The notes: generated by a model from the letters alone, not told the origin. DNA of 49,387 bases from Chloroflexota bacterium (GCA_023389575.1 JAEWEG010000084.1:1-49387), one strand, 5' to 3'. Counted from the stretch's first letter, positions 8,042 through 16,823 are shown. A program made the numbers and translations.

Positions 8042-8926
8042 TTAGCGCACCAGGCCGGTGGTCTTGATTCCGGTCATGAAGTAGCGCTGGCCGAAGGCGA
8101 ACAAGGCGATGACGGGCAGCGTGACCAGCACGGATGCGGCCATGAGCAATGCCCACTCGGTGCTGCGCTGCGCCCGGAACGAGTACAGCCCCAGGCTGAG
8201 CGGGTACTTGTCGGGATCGGAGAGATAGATCAGCGGGCCGAAAAAGTCGTTCCATGTCGCCAGCAGGGTGAAGACCGCCACCACGATCAGGGCTGGCTGC
8301 ACCAGGGGCAGCATGATCTGCCAGAAAATGCGGAACTCGTTGGCGCCGTCCATCCGACCCGCGTCGAGCAGTTCGCGCGGAACACCCATAAAGAACTGGC
8401 GCATCATGAAGATCCAGAAGGCGTTGCCAACGAACGCGGGCAGGATCAGCGGCGCGTAGGTTCCCAGCAGGCCCATCTTCTGGAACATGACGTAGACGGG
8501 GATGAATGTCACCACCGGCGGGATGATGAGCGTGGCGATGGTGACGGAGAAGAGGATATTGCGGCCAGGAAACCGGAAGAGGGCCAGCCCGTATCCCACC
8601 AGGGCGCTGGAGAGCACCGTGCCGACGGTGACGAGGCCGGAGTAGTAAAGGCTGTTCCAGAGCAGTCGCACGAAGTCGAAACCCGGGTAGCTCCAGGCGT
8701 CGCGGTAGTTCTCCCAGCGAGCCGGATTCGGAATCCATTGGATCGGTTGGGCGAAGATTTCGGCGTTGGTCTTCAGCGACGAGATGACCATCCAGTAGAA
8801 CGGCACCACCATCACCGCCGCCGCCACCGTCAGCAGGGTGTACTGCAACACCCTGCCAATCAGGCGGCGTCGAGCCGCCCCACCATCGCTCACGTCGCGT
8901 TCGTCGGTCACTGGCATGGTGCTCAT
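8042..8926 (-). CDS. CUT1 ABC transporter permease (MalG/UgpE type)
   Basis: A 294-residue inner-membrane permease of the carbohydrate-uptake-1 family with six predicted helices. The EAA-type loop that docks the ATPase is ELLDAGRMDGANEFRIFW (around residue 183). The start at 8926 overlaps the TGA of the preceding permease gene (ATGA), showing tight coupling. It is the last gene of the long minus-strand operon and should form the channel together with the 8923-9885 product, fed by the binding protein encoded at 10050-11456. No ATPase gene accompanies it; a shared MsmK/UgpC-type ATPase encoded elsewhere is usual for such systems. Confidence 0.93.
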   Translation of the reverse strand: MSTMPVTDERDVSDGGAARRRLIGRVLQYTLLTVAAAVMVVPFYWMVISSLKTNAEIFAQPIQWIPNPARWENYRDAWSYPGFDFVRLLWNSLYYSGLVTVGTVLSSALVGYGLALFRFPGRNILFSVTIATLIIPPVVTFIPVYVMFQKMGLLGTYAPLILPAFVGNAFWIFMMRQFFMGVPRELLDAGRMDGANEFRIFWQIMLPLVQPALIVVAVFTLLATWNDFFGPLIYLSDPDKYPLSLGLYSFRAQRSTEWALLMAASVLVTLPVIALFAFGQRYFMTGIKTTGLVR

Positions 8927-9885
8927 CGTGAGCCATCCCCTTCGTAGAACACCCAATACCGCGATGTGCGGAAGATCACCAACGTCAGCGCCAGGATGGC
9001 GACGAAGAGCACGACGGCCATGGCCGAGGCGTATCCCATCGAGAAATAGCGGAAGGCGTTCTTGTAGAGCAGCACCATGTACATCAGGGTCGAGTCGAGC
9101 GGGTCACCGTTGGTGCCGCCGATGATCAGCGCCTGGGCGAAGATCTGGAACGATCCGATGATGCCCATCACCAGGTTGAACAGGATGACCGGGGTGATGA
9201 GCGGCAGGGTGATATTCAGCAGGCGGCGGAACCACCCGGCGCCATCCACCGAGGCCGCGTCCATGATGTCGGCCGGTACGTCCTTCAGGCCGGCCAGGAA
9301 AATCAGGGAGTCGGCGCCGAGGGTCCAGAGACTCAGGATGATGAGGGCGGGTTTCGACCACTGGGGATCGAGCAACCAGGCGATGGGCTCCACCCCGAAG
9401 ATCCCGATGAACCTGTTGAGCAGGCCCGCGCGCGGATCGAACAGCAGCATGAAGATGATGGTGCCCGCCACCGGCGGCACCAGGGCTGGCAGGTAGAAGA
9501 GGGTGCGGTAGGCGCCCATGAAGCGGGTTTCGATGGCCAGCATCAGCGCCAGCACGAAGGCGATGAGCAGGCGGAGTGGCACCGAGATGACGGCGAAGTA
9601 GGCCGAGTTCTTGACCGCCGTCCAGAACAGTGGATCGACATCCAGCATGGTGCGGTAGTTGTCCAGCCCGACCCACCGCGGATCCTGGATAATGTTGTAG
9701 CTGGTGAACGAGAGATAGAAGGAGTAGATCACCGGATAGGCCGTGAACAGCACCAGGCCCACCAGCCAGGGCAGGACGAAGAGCAGGCCGGTGCGCGCCT
9801 CGTGCCGGGCCAGCGGCCCCATCTTGTGCCGCCCGGTGCGCACGCGCTGCTCTACCTTCGGCTGTGCCAGTGCGGTTCCCGCCAT
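8923..9885 (-). CDS. CUT1 ABC transporter permease (MalF/UgpA type)
   Basis: A 320-residue inner-membrane permease with a charged cytoplasmic N-terminus, a first helix LLFVLPWLVGLVLFTAYPVI, and the EAA-like loop IMDAASVDGAGWFRRLLNIT (around residue 216). These are the standard features of MalF-like sugar permeases. The start codon is ATG at 9885. The gene overlaps the next permease by four bases and is separated from the solute-binding-protein gene by 164 bases containing a strong hairpin, a common way to lower permease output relative to the binding protein. Confidence 0.93.
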   Translation of the reverse strand: MAGTALAQPKVEQRVRTGRHKMGPLARHEARTGLLFVLPWLVGLVLFTAYPVIYSFYLSFTSYNIIQDPRWVGLDNYRTMLDVDPLFWTAVKNSAYFAVISVPLRLLIAFVLALMLAIETRFMGAYRTLFYLPALVPPVAGTIIFMLLFDPRAGLLNRFIGIFGVEPIAWLLDPQWSKPALIILSLWTLGADSLIFLAGLKDVPADIMDAASVDGAGWFRRLLNITLPLITPVILFNLVMGIIGSFQIFAQALIIGGTNGDPLDSTLMYMVLLYKNAFRYFSMGYASAMAVVLFVAILALTLVIFRTSRYWVFYEGDGSR

Positions 9886-9996
9886 ATGCCTGTCCTTGCC
9901 GTCGTGCGCGCGCTGGCAACCGTTGCCATGCGCGTTGGTCGGGGCTGCCCCTCACCCGTCGAGTGTTTCGGGACGATGCCGTACCGCACCGCCGGA

Positions 9997-10027
9997 GGGA
10001 CGGGCCGCTGGAATGCGGGCCCGTCCC
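9997..10027 (-). terminator. Intercistronic hairpin between binding-protein and permease genes
   Basis: A 10-bp perfect inverted repeat GGGACGGGCC / GGCCCGTCCC with an 11-base loop lies just after the binding-protein stop codon. There is no T-run in the direction of transcription. It is probably a partial terminator or an mRNA-end stabiliser that gives excess binding protein over permeases; that role is inference from position. Confidence 0.6.
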
Positions 10028-10049
10028 AATCGCGCGCGAATCGTGTCGA

Positions 10050-11456
10050 TTACTGTCGTTCGGCCATCACGCGATCGAGTTCCGTCTGGCACGCCTGCTG
10101 GGCGGCTGCCAGCAGGTCGGCTGGCTCACCCTGGTGGGCATAGGCCTGGTCGATCGCGCGCAGGAGCTGGTCGTTGGCGAAGTCTTCGATCGGCGATGTC
10201 CACATTGGAATCGATACGTCGAGCTGGCCCTTGAAGAACTCCACGATGCTCGTGGCGGCTTCCTCGCCCCGCTTCTCCAGCAACGTGGGCGGAAGCATGG
10301 GCGGCACGCTGGCGTTCGTGGGGAGGTCGGGGATCTTCGAGAACCAGATCTCCATGCCCTCGGGTCCGCCGATATAGTCGATGTAGCCGAACGCCTCCGC
10401 CGCATGCTCGGAGCCGGAGGGAATGACGGCCCAGTTCGGCCACGAACCGGAGGCGGTGGCGGTGCCACTCGGGCCGACCGGGTACGACGCGACATCCCAG
10501 CGTTCGAAGACCGGGTTTTCTGGCGCGACCTGGTTGTAGAGCTCGCCCGTGATCCAGAAACCGTTCCCCATGATGCCGAGCAGGCCGGCCTGGAAGGCGG
10601 GCGGGCGGCCATCGACCACGTTCTCGGTCCAGTTGTTGGCCAGGTCGACCTGGATGATGTCGCCCCGGTATTCCTCGTCCAGCCAGGCCACGAAACTGGT
10701 CAGGGTTTCCACGGCTTCCGGCGAGTCGAGGTGGTAGGTCATGGTTTCGGGGTCGAAGATCTTGCCGCCGTTGGTGGCGACCCAAATCGGGAATTCGACT
10801 GACTGGCGAGGAGGCATCATGCCCATGCGAACCAGATTGTCGCCGTCCCACTGGGTGATGGCCGCCGAGGCCTCACGGAGTTCGGCCCAGGTCTTCGGGA
10901 AATCCTCGCGCGCCGATGGCAGCCCAACCTCCTCGAAGAGTTCCTGGTTGTAGACCATGGCAAACGTGCCGGCCGCCACTGGCAGGCCAAACGTCTGGCC
11001 ATCGATCTGGCAGCTCGCCAATACGGAGGCGGGCCAGTTTTCCACCTGCGAGTAGCGCGAATCCGGCAGCCACTCGTCGAGCGGCTGGAGTGCGCCCCGC
11101 ACCGCGTAGGCGATGGGCGAACTCCAGACGATCGTGGCATCGGGCGGGTTGCCCGAGGCGATGCTGGCGAGGAACATCTCGTTGAAGCTCTGGTCGCCCA
11201 CGCCGCAGGTCACGCTCTCGATCGCCACGTTGCCGACTACTTCCTGGTAGGCCGCGCCGATCTCGGTGAACCCATCGCAGAACGTCGGGGACCCTCCCGG
11301 AGTCCAGAACTGGAGGTTGACGGTGTCCTGGGCCAGCACGGCGGGGAAGCGGTTGATGCCGAGCGCGGTAAGACCGGCGGTGGCGCCAGCTCCCATGAGC
11401 AGCTTGCGGCGGTTCATCAGGTAGTGGTGATATTGGTGCATCGGCGAACGAGTCAT
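10050..11456 (-). CDS. Extracellular solute-binding protein of sugar ABC importer
   Basis: A 468-residue binding protein (family 1 type). The N-terminus MNRRKLLMGAGATAGLTAL resembles a Tat/Sec signal, with cleavage likely near AVLAQ. The mature protein has the usual two-lobe features: NLQFWTPGG near the start, WSSPIAYAVRGALQPLDEWL, and MVYNQELFEEVGL in the hinge region. The ATG at 11456 has GAGGAG just upstream; an upstream in-frame start at 11513 lacks one. It feeds the two permeases downstream. The substrate is unknown but should be that of the surrounding catabolic genes. Confidence 0.9.
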   Translation of the reverse strand: MTRSPMHQYHHYLMNRRKLLMGAGATAGLTALGINRFPAVLAQDTVNLQFWTPGGSPTFCDGFTEIGAAYQEVVGNVAIESVTCGVGDQSFNEMFLASIASGNPPDATIVWSSPIAYAVRGALQPLDEWLPDSRYSQVENWPASVLASCQIDGQTFGLPVAAGTFAMVYNQELFEEVGLPSAREDFPKTWAELREASAAITQWDGDNLVRMGMMPPRQSVEFPIWVATNGGKIFDPETMTYHLDSPEAVETLTSFVAWLDEEYRGDIIQVDLANNWTENVVDGRPPAFQAGLLGIMGNGFWITGELYNQVAPENPVFERWDVASYPVGPSGTATASGSWPNWAVIPSGSEHAAEAFGYIDYIGGPEGMEIWFSKIPDLPTNASVPPMLPPTLLEKRGEEAATSIVEFFKGQLDVSIPMWTSPIEDFANDQLLRAIDQAYAHQGEPADLLAAAQQACQTELDRVMAERQ

Positions 11457-11625
11457 GAGAATCTCCTCATCGTATCGGTGGATGGAATCAGGGTCCCGGG
11501 AACGCTGATGCATTTGGAGCGAGCGGCGCGGCTGTTTCGCCTGCCGCCGGCCCGCCGTGGTCCCGCCTGCCTAACCTGCCCCTTTCGCGAACCGGCGCCC
11601 CGCCGGACCATTCCCCGCGATCCGG

Positions 11626-11916
11626 CTACCAGCCGGATTCGATGTCGCTGTCTTCGTAGGCCATGGAGGAGCAAAGCAACCGGAACCCCTCCGCCACCTC
11701 GGCTGGCGAGATCATGAGGTCGTCCGCCCATTCCTCCTCGTGCTCGATCTTTCCCGAGAGCACCCTGGAGAGGCAGGTTCTGCACGTGCCGCTCCGGCAG
11801 GAGTAGGGGATATCCACCCCCTGTCGCATGGCGGCATCGAGCACGATTTCGCCCGGCTCGACCTCGAACGATTGCCCGTCTTTGGTCTGGATCCGAACCA
11901 TCGTCTGAACCGTCAC
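11626..11916 (-). CDS. Plant-type [2Fe-2S] ferredoxin
   Basis: A 96-residue electron carrier with the plant-type cluster motif CRSGTCRTCLS (about residues 40-50) and the fourth cysteine in RLLCSSMAY near residue 81. The acidic surface is typical. The GTG start overlaps the stop of the di-iron protein gene by four bases (GTGA); ATG at 11901 is a possible alternative. The overlap strongly suggests that this ferredoxin delivers electrons to the di-iron protein. The reductase that would recharge it is not in the window. Confidence 0.92.
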   Translation of the reverse strand: MTVQTMVRIQTKDGQSFEVEPGEIVLDAAMRQGVDIPYSCRSGTCRTCLSRVLSGKIEHEEEWADDLMISPAEVAEGFRLLCSSMAYEDSDIESGW

Positions 11917-13199
11917 TGGGATGCCGCCTGGATCCGGGCCTCGATCCGCTCCATGAACGGACCGTACATGTCCTCACCCTTGTCCCAGCGTTCCTGCAGC
12001 CAGGTGTTCCACATCTCTCCGGCGCGTTCGACGAGGGCTTTCAGTTCGTCCGGCTTTTCCGCGCCCACGAGATGCTGGAGCCAGGTGAAGCCGTACTTCA
12101 GGTGAATGGCCTCGTCCGCCCAGTCGTAGTCGGTGTCGATGGCGGTATCCATGTCGTCCATCGCGGTGAATTCTTTCTTGGTCACCATCCTATGCGCTGG
12201 AGCGTCTTTTTCGAAGTAGTAGAGCAAGGCAAGGATTTCCAGCGGCCCGCCACCCTTCTCCAGGATCGCGTCGACCGGGTCGCCCACCATCGGGTAGTCG
12301 ATCCCCATCTCGAATCCCCAGGCGTCGAGCCGGCGCGCCCCAAGCTGGGCGTGTCGCATTTCGTCGTAGCTCCAGCGGGCGACATCGGTGAAGAAGTTCC
12401 AGGGCATCTTCGGCATCTGCCACATGAATGCGGCTGGCGCTTCCGCCGCCCACACCTCGTTGGCGTGGTCGATCGCGTACCAGACCTGCTGTTCCCGGTG
12501 ATTCACTGGCGGCCGGCCGGGGCTTTCCACCCGCGCCGGGGCGAACTCCCGCGGCCGCACGCATTTCTCGGGTACCACGTAGGTGGGCCGGTTCGCGCAG
12601 GGGTGATCCACGGGAAGATCGGTCGCCGCATCCAGCCCCAGTACCCCGCCGATCGAGGCCAGGTACCGGCCCAGGTACTCCACCCACGGCGCGGCCGCTG
12701 CCCGGGCCTCCTCCGGGAGGTCTGCCAGCACGGCCTCGGCCTGCGGTTGCGAGCGCTCGTAGTCGAACAGGATGTGCTCGAGCTGGTAGATGCTCGGCGC
12801 GTCGGCGATCGGGTCGGCCTCGGCGAGGTAGGCGCGGTACGCCTCCACCAGCGCCGGGGTCAGCACGGTGTAGATGCCGAGCAGGAACTCCGCGTCGGCC
12901 TCGCCCTTCGTCAGTTCCTCCAGGAACCCGGCCAATCGCGGATCGTGGTCCTTGTCGACATCCCGTCGCGGGTAGCGAAGCTCCAGCACCCGTTCCCGCA
13001 GGGCGTCGGCATGGCGTGACGCCAGCCACCAGTGACGCGGCATGGTGTTCTTCGCGCTCCACAACTCGATGCCGATATGCTTTGCCGCCAGCGCCCGCAT
13101 CAGCTCACGCTCGATCAGGTAGAGGCGCTTGAGCAGGCTGGCCGAAAGATCGACATCGTGTCGCGGTTCGCTGTGGTTCCCAAATGTGTCGTGGGTCAT
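11913..13199 (-). CDS. Ferritin-like di-iron protein (DUF455/oxygenase-like)
   Basis: A 428-residue helical protein whose second half carries a full set of di-iron ligands. There is a Glu in NEVWAAEAP, then ExxH in YDEMRHAQLG (about residues 279-282), a Glu in YYFEKDAP, and a second ExxH in ADEAIHLKYG (about residues 361-364). This pattern matches DUF455/MiaE-like ferritin-superfamily proteins, several of which are hydroxylases. The first 200 residues form another helical region (LYLIERELMRALAAKHIG near residue 27). ATG 13199 has AGGAG seven bases upstream. With the overlapping ferredoxin gene it probably forms a two-component oxygenase acting on the compound imported by the neighbouring transporter. 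The substrate is unknown. Confidence 0.72.
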   Translation of the reverse strand: MTHDTFGNHSEPRHDVDLSASLLKRLYLIERELMRALAAKHIGIELWSAKNTMPRHWWLASRHADALRERVLELRYPRRDVDKDHDPRLAGFLEELTKGEADAEFLLGIYTVLTPALVEAYRAYLAEADPIADAPSIYQLEHILFDYERSQPQAEAVLADLPEEARAAAAPWVEYLGRYLASIGGVLGLDAATDLPVDHPCANRPTYVVPEKCVRPREFAPARVESPGRPPVNHREQQVWYAIDHANEVWAAEAPAAFMWQMPKMPWNFFTDVARWSYDEMRHAQLGARRLDAWGFEMGIDYPMVGDPVDAILEKGGGPLEILALLYYFEKDAPAHRMVTKKEFTAMDDMDTAIDTDYDWADEAIHLKYGFTWLQHLVGAEKPDELKALVERAGEMWNTWLQERWDKGEDMYGPFMERIEARIQAASQ

Positions 13200-13295
13200 G
13201 AACAATCTCCTGCCCGAACCGATGACCGGACCCCGCCGGGGGAACCGGGAGGAACGGCATCCGGGAATGGCAACCCCTGCCAGGCTGCGTTCCGC

Positions 13296-14048
13296 TCAGG
13301 AAGCATCGGGCTCATGTGTTGTGGACGCGTTCGGCAGCGCGGCGCGATCGGCCAGGATCGTCACGTTGGCGGCGGCCTGCAGCCAGGATGATGGAACGTC
13401 GGGCGTGGCCGGGCCCTTCATCGTGCGCCGCAGGATGTCCTGCTTGTGTGCGCCCATGACCACCACCAGGATGTGCCGGGCGGCCATGATGATGTCCATG
13501 CCGGCGGTCATCGCCTGGCGTGGCACCTGGTCGCGCCCGCCCCAGTACACGGCGTTGCTGACCACGCTTTCCTCGGTGAGATCGATCAGCCTGGTCGGCG
13601 CGTCCGCCGCGCAGGGCGGTTCGTTGAATCCCAGGTGGCCGTTCGGGCCGAGGCCCAAAATGGCGAGGTCAATGCCGCCAGCCGCCTCGACGGCCGATTC
13701 ATAGTCCATGCGGGCCTGCTCTGGATCGCTGGTATCTGCTCTCAGCCGGGTGACCTGGCTGTGGGGAATTCCCAGCGGATCGATGAACGACCGCCGGGTC
13801 CACCCGTAGAGCGATCGGACATCGTCGTCATCCACCCCCACGTACTCGTCCAGTTGGAACACGCGGGCCTCGGTGGCATTCAGCGAGCCCGCCTGATGCC
13901 GTCGGGCCAGCTCCTCGAACATGCCCATCGGCGTATTCCCGGTTGCCACCAGGAGAGCGGCGTCGGGTCGCTCGGTGAGCGTTTGGGCGACGATGTCGGC
14001 TCCCAGTTGGTTGAAGTGCTCGGCGGTGTTCGCCACGATGGTTTGCAT
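13296..14048 (-). CDS. Glucosamine-6-phosphate deaminase/isomerase-like
   Basis: A 250-residue protein of the NagB/6-phosphogluconolactonase fold. It has the phosphate loop LLVATGNTPMGMFEEL near residue 32, the catalytic-Asp strand FQLDEYVGVDDDD near residue 64, and LGLGPNGHLGFNEPP near residue 132 with the ring-opening His. These match GlcN6P deaminases (GlcN6P to Fru6P plus ammonia); Asn before GHLGFNEP is as in Bacillus-type NagB. The ATG at 14048 has GGGAGG upstream; a longer frame to 14411 merely crosses the neighbour's end. In this operon it could release the amino group of a phosphorylated amino sugar produced by the ROK kinase. No NagA deacetylase gene is nearby. Confidence 0.85.
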   Translation of the reverse strand: MQTIVANTAEHFNQLGADIVAQTLTERPDAALLVATGNTPMGMFEELARRHQAGSLNATEARVFQLDEYVGVDDDDVRSLYGWTRRSFIDPLGIPHSQVTRLRADTSDPEQARMDYESAVEAAGGIDLAILGLGPNGHLGFNEPPCAADAPTRLIDLTEESVVSNAVYWGGRDQVPRQAMTAGMDIIMAARHILVVVMGAHKQDILRRTMKGPATPDVPSSWLQAAANVTILADRAALPNASTTHEPDAS

Positions 14049-14065
14049 GGACGACCTCCCGTTCG

Positions 14066-15022
14066 CTAGGCGACAGCGGCCTGCCGCAGTCCGCGTCGCA
14101 TTGCCCGGATGTAGGTGGCGTTGCAGCCACAACATCCACCCAGGTATCCAATTCCCTCGTCGACGGCACTGGCGGCGAAATCGGTGAACGACCGGCGCGC
14201 CGTCTGCACCGTTTCGAGTTCGTCCGGGAACTCGGGGATCTTGGTGAAGCAGGGGGTCTCGTCGGTGGTGCGGAAGGCGGCCGGTTGGGCGGCCAGGGGG
14301 ATGTCGACGACCGAGCGCATGGAGCGCAGGATGGCGAGCATTCGCTCCGGGTCCTGCTCGCAGTTGGCGCCGACGAAATTGGCGCCGGCCTCGGCCATGG
14401 CTACCGCGCAATCGGCGGTTGACACGCCATCGCTGCTCTCGGCGGTCGTCGGCCGGAAGCTCATGGTGGCGATGATCGGCACGCCGCTGTCGCGAACCAC
14501 GTCGAGCGCGATCAGCATCTCGTCGATCCGGAAGAACGTCTCCAGGATGAAAAGGTCGACCCCAGCGTCCAGCAGGAGTTGCACCTGTTCGGAGATGAGA
14601 TCTCGCGCGTGTCCGGCCGCGGATGGCCCCTCGCGCTCGAAGAGCTGGGTTCTGGATACCGAGCCCGCTACAAGCGCCTGGTCTCCGGCGACCTCCCGCG
14701 CGATCTTCACCGCCGCATGGTTGATCGCTTCGGTCTGCTGGCCGTAGCCCGCGCGGCCAAGTTTCTCCCTGGTCGCGAAAAAAGTGAGCGCCTGCAGGAC
14801 TTCGGACCCGGCCAGCAGGAATTCTTCGTGCAGGCCGCGCAGCGCGGCGGGATGCTCGATGGCGACCTCCGGCGTGAACTGCCCGCTGCCCTTGCCGGTG
14901 CCGACCTCTTCCCGCTCCGATCCGCTGTCGACATACCCGCGACGTTCGAGCTCGATGAGGTATCCCCCATCGCCAAGAACCACTGATCCGTTGCTGAGCT
15001 TTTCACGCACCATATCAACCAT
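14066..15022 (-). CDS. Homocysteine S-methyltransferase family (BHMT-like, Zn)
   Basis: A 318-residue TIM-barrel protein. The zinc-binding cysteines are all present: one in FVGANCEQDPE (around residue 224) and the pair in LGGCCGCNATYIR (around residue 298). The N-terminal GDGGYLIELERRGY matches the family's active-site loop. Relatives move a methyl group from betaine, dimethylsulfonio compounds or S-methylmethionine to homocysteine, so this enzyme may strip a methyl group from an imported compound. The ATG at 15022 follows AGGAAG and overlaps the end of the ROK kinase gene. Its presence in a sugar-catabolic operon is unusual. Confidence 0.85.
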   Translation of the reverse strand: MVDMVREKLSNGSVVLGDGGYLIELERRGYVDSGSEREEVGTGKGSGQFTPEVAIEHPAALRGLHEEFLLAGSEVLQALTFFATREKLGRAGYGQQTEAINHAAVKIAREVAGDQALVAGSVSRTQLFEREGPSAAGHARDLISEQVQLLLDAGVDLFILETFFRIDEMLIALDVVRDSGVPIIATMSFRPTTAESSDGVSTADCAVAMAEAGANFVGANCEQDPERMLAILRSMRSVVDIPLAAQPAAFRTTDETPCFTKIPEFPDELETVQTARRSFTDFAASAVDEGIGYLGGCCGCNATYIRAMRRGLRQAAVA

Positions 15023-15975
15023 CACACGCTTCCTTCCTGATTTCGACGCCGATCTCCATCAACCATCCCGTGCATCGCCAAACCCGCGATTGCGCTCCGT
15101 GTTTCCAGAGCCGCGCCCACCATGCCCGCATCCGTTTCCAGGTGAGCCGTCACGATGGGGAGTTCGCGGGTCTGGTCGCTCCAGATCGATCGCCGTGCCG
15201 ACGCGACGATCCTGTCCCACCACGCTCCACCGGCGAGCCCAAGCCCGCCGCCGATGACCACCATCTCCGGATCGAGGATGTTGGCCGCCTGCCCGATGGC
15301 GCTTCCCAGCGCCTCGGCCGCCTGTCCCACCAGGGGCGCGGCGACCGGATCCCCCCGGGAGGCGAATTCGAGTACCTCCATCGTGGTCACCCCGGTCCGT
15401 CCGCTCGCCTGCTCGTAGCGGCTCGCCAGGGCGGGCCCGGCCGCCCATTCCTCCAGGACCGAGCGCATGACCGACCCGGTGCTGGAATCGATCGTGGCGA
15501 GATCGCCCGACGACAGGACCAGCGCGTGTCCCCGCGCGCCGGGCCATGGCCTGCCGTCGAGCACGAACGTCGAACTGATGCCGGTGCCCACCGAGACGTA
15601 GAACATGCTGCACGCGCCAGCCCCGGCTCCGAATACCGCCTCCGCCCGGGCCGCCGCCCGGACATCCGACGCGATCGTGATGTCGCGGCCCGCGAACGTC
15701 GATCGCGGATCGATCTCGCGCCAGTCGAACTGGTAGGCCGATTGAACCTGGCCCTCCCGGCTGACCAGTTCGGGAACGGCGATCCCGACGTTCAGTTCGG
15801 CGGCTCCATCCAGGGCGTTGACCAGCTCAACGCAGGTCTCCAGCACCGCCTCGCCCCCGCCGTCCACCGGCGTCGGCACCCTCCGGGCGATGTCTACGCG
15901 GCCGGAGGCCAGATCGACCAGGCCGGCGGCGATCTTCGTGCCGCCGATGTCGATGCCGATCGCCTGGCCGCTCAT
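15022..15975 (-). CDS. ROK family sugar kinase
   Basis: A 317-residue protein with the ROK ATP-binding start AIGIDIGGTKIAAGLVD and a second phosphate motif FYVSVGTGISSTFVLDG near residue 125. Next comes PGARGHALVLSSG in place of the usual ExGH zinc region, and the C-terminal VIGGGLGLAGG follows. The typical ROK cysteine cluster (CxCGxxGC) is missing, so zinc binding is doubtful. Substrates of such kinases are glucose, glucosamine, N-acetylmannosamine and similar. It overlaps the cupin gene upstream (ATGA) and the methyltransferase gene downstream. It probably phosphorylates the imported sugar-like compound. Confidence 0.88.
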   Translation of the reverse strand: MSGQAIGIDIGGTKIAAGLVDLASGRVDIARRVPTPVDGGGEAVLETCVELVNALDGAAELNVGIAVPELVSREGQVQSAYQFDWREIDPRSTFAGRDITIASDVRAAARAEAVFGAGAGACSMFYVSVGTGISSTFVLDGRPWPGARGHALVLSSGDLATIDSSTGSVMRSVLEEWAAGPALASRYEQASGRTGVTTMEVLEFASRGDPVAAPLVGQAAEALGSAIGQAANILDPEMVVIGGGLGLAGGAWWDRIVASARRSIWSDQTRELPIVTAHLETDAGMVGAALETRSAIAGLAMHGMVDGDRRRNQEGSV

Positions 15976-16823
15976 GGGAGATAGTCCGGCGCGACCGCGA
16001 AAACGAGTTCCGCCGGTGAGGACGAGCGGTTCCAGTAGCGATGCGACACACCCTCGGGCACATAACCACCATCGAGGGCATCGATCTCCAGCCAACCGGG
16101 ATGCCCCTCGCCCTTGCTTTCGAGGAACACCGTGCCGCTGGTGACCAGCAGGCCCTCGTCGCCGCCATGGGCGTGGAAATCGGTTCGCTGGCCGGGGTGA
16201 AGCGTAATCCTGCCCACCGTCAGGTGCTCCGTGGCGGCCTACAGGCCCACCAGTGCCCGGTCGTGGCGCCCTTCGTAGCGCCAGAGAATGTCGGGCTCGC
16301 GGATCACCCGGATGGTATTGGTCGCGTCGATCGCCTCCCGCTCCATCGGCCACCGGCCCAGCAGGTCGTCTCGCGTGTATCGGCTGGCCTCGAGGTTTGG
16401 CTGTTTCCGGGCATAGGCACCGGAGGTGCCCTGCGACGGGGGAGGGGCGAACAGTTCGAGTTCCCGGAGTTCCTCCGGCCCGTCGTTGAACACGTGGTGC
16501 CAGGTGTCGCGGCGGAAGAACGCCACGCCGCCCGGGCCAACCCGGTGGACCTCCCCGGTTTCCGGGTTGCACAGAATCATCTCGCCGGACAGGACATAAA
16601 ACACCTCGTCGGCGGCGAAGATCGTGCGGTACGAATCCGAGTGTCGAAACCAGCCGCCCGGTTCCATGCCGAACACGATCTGGTGGATCTTGTCGCTGGA
16701 CACGTAAATCCAGTCGGCGACTTCACCAGCCTCGGGATCGCCCCACAGGTGCCGCGTGACCGCGCGATAGGGGATGTGGGTCACCTGGTCGAAGGTTGGG
16801 CGTGGCGACGAGGCATAACTCAT
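15972..16823 (-). pseudogene. Two-domain cupin interrupted by an in-frame UAG
   Basis: One reading frame of 284 codons encodes two cupin domains, broken by a single TAG at 16241-16239. The first part (194 residues) has a cupin core with a FRHSDSYRTIFAADEVFYVL metal-binding-type strand and RDTWHHVFND. The second part (81 residues) has FHAHGGDEGLLVTSG and EGVSHRYWN. The frame continues unchanged across the stop (VGL*AATEHLTVGRIT), so no frameshift is involved. A GTG at 16217 with GGAG upstream could restart translation. It may therefore be a nonsense mutation, a sequencing error, or a natural split into two proteins. The overlaps with both neighbours (ATGA at each end) are intact. Bicupins in sugar operons are often isomerases or sensors. 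Confidence 0.7.

Noticed and set aside
14049..14411. N-terminal extension of the NagB-like gene
   Set aside because: It lies inside the methyltransferase gene in another frame; the ATG at 14048 has a good ribosome-binding site and matches the family start.
16239..16241. UAG as pyrrolysine codon in an operon with a methyltransferase gene
   Set aside because: Pyrrolysine sits in methylamine methyltransferases, not cupins; UAG ends several other genes here (for example at 1793-1795), and no pyl genes or tRNA are visible.
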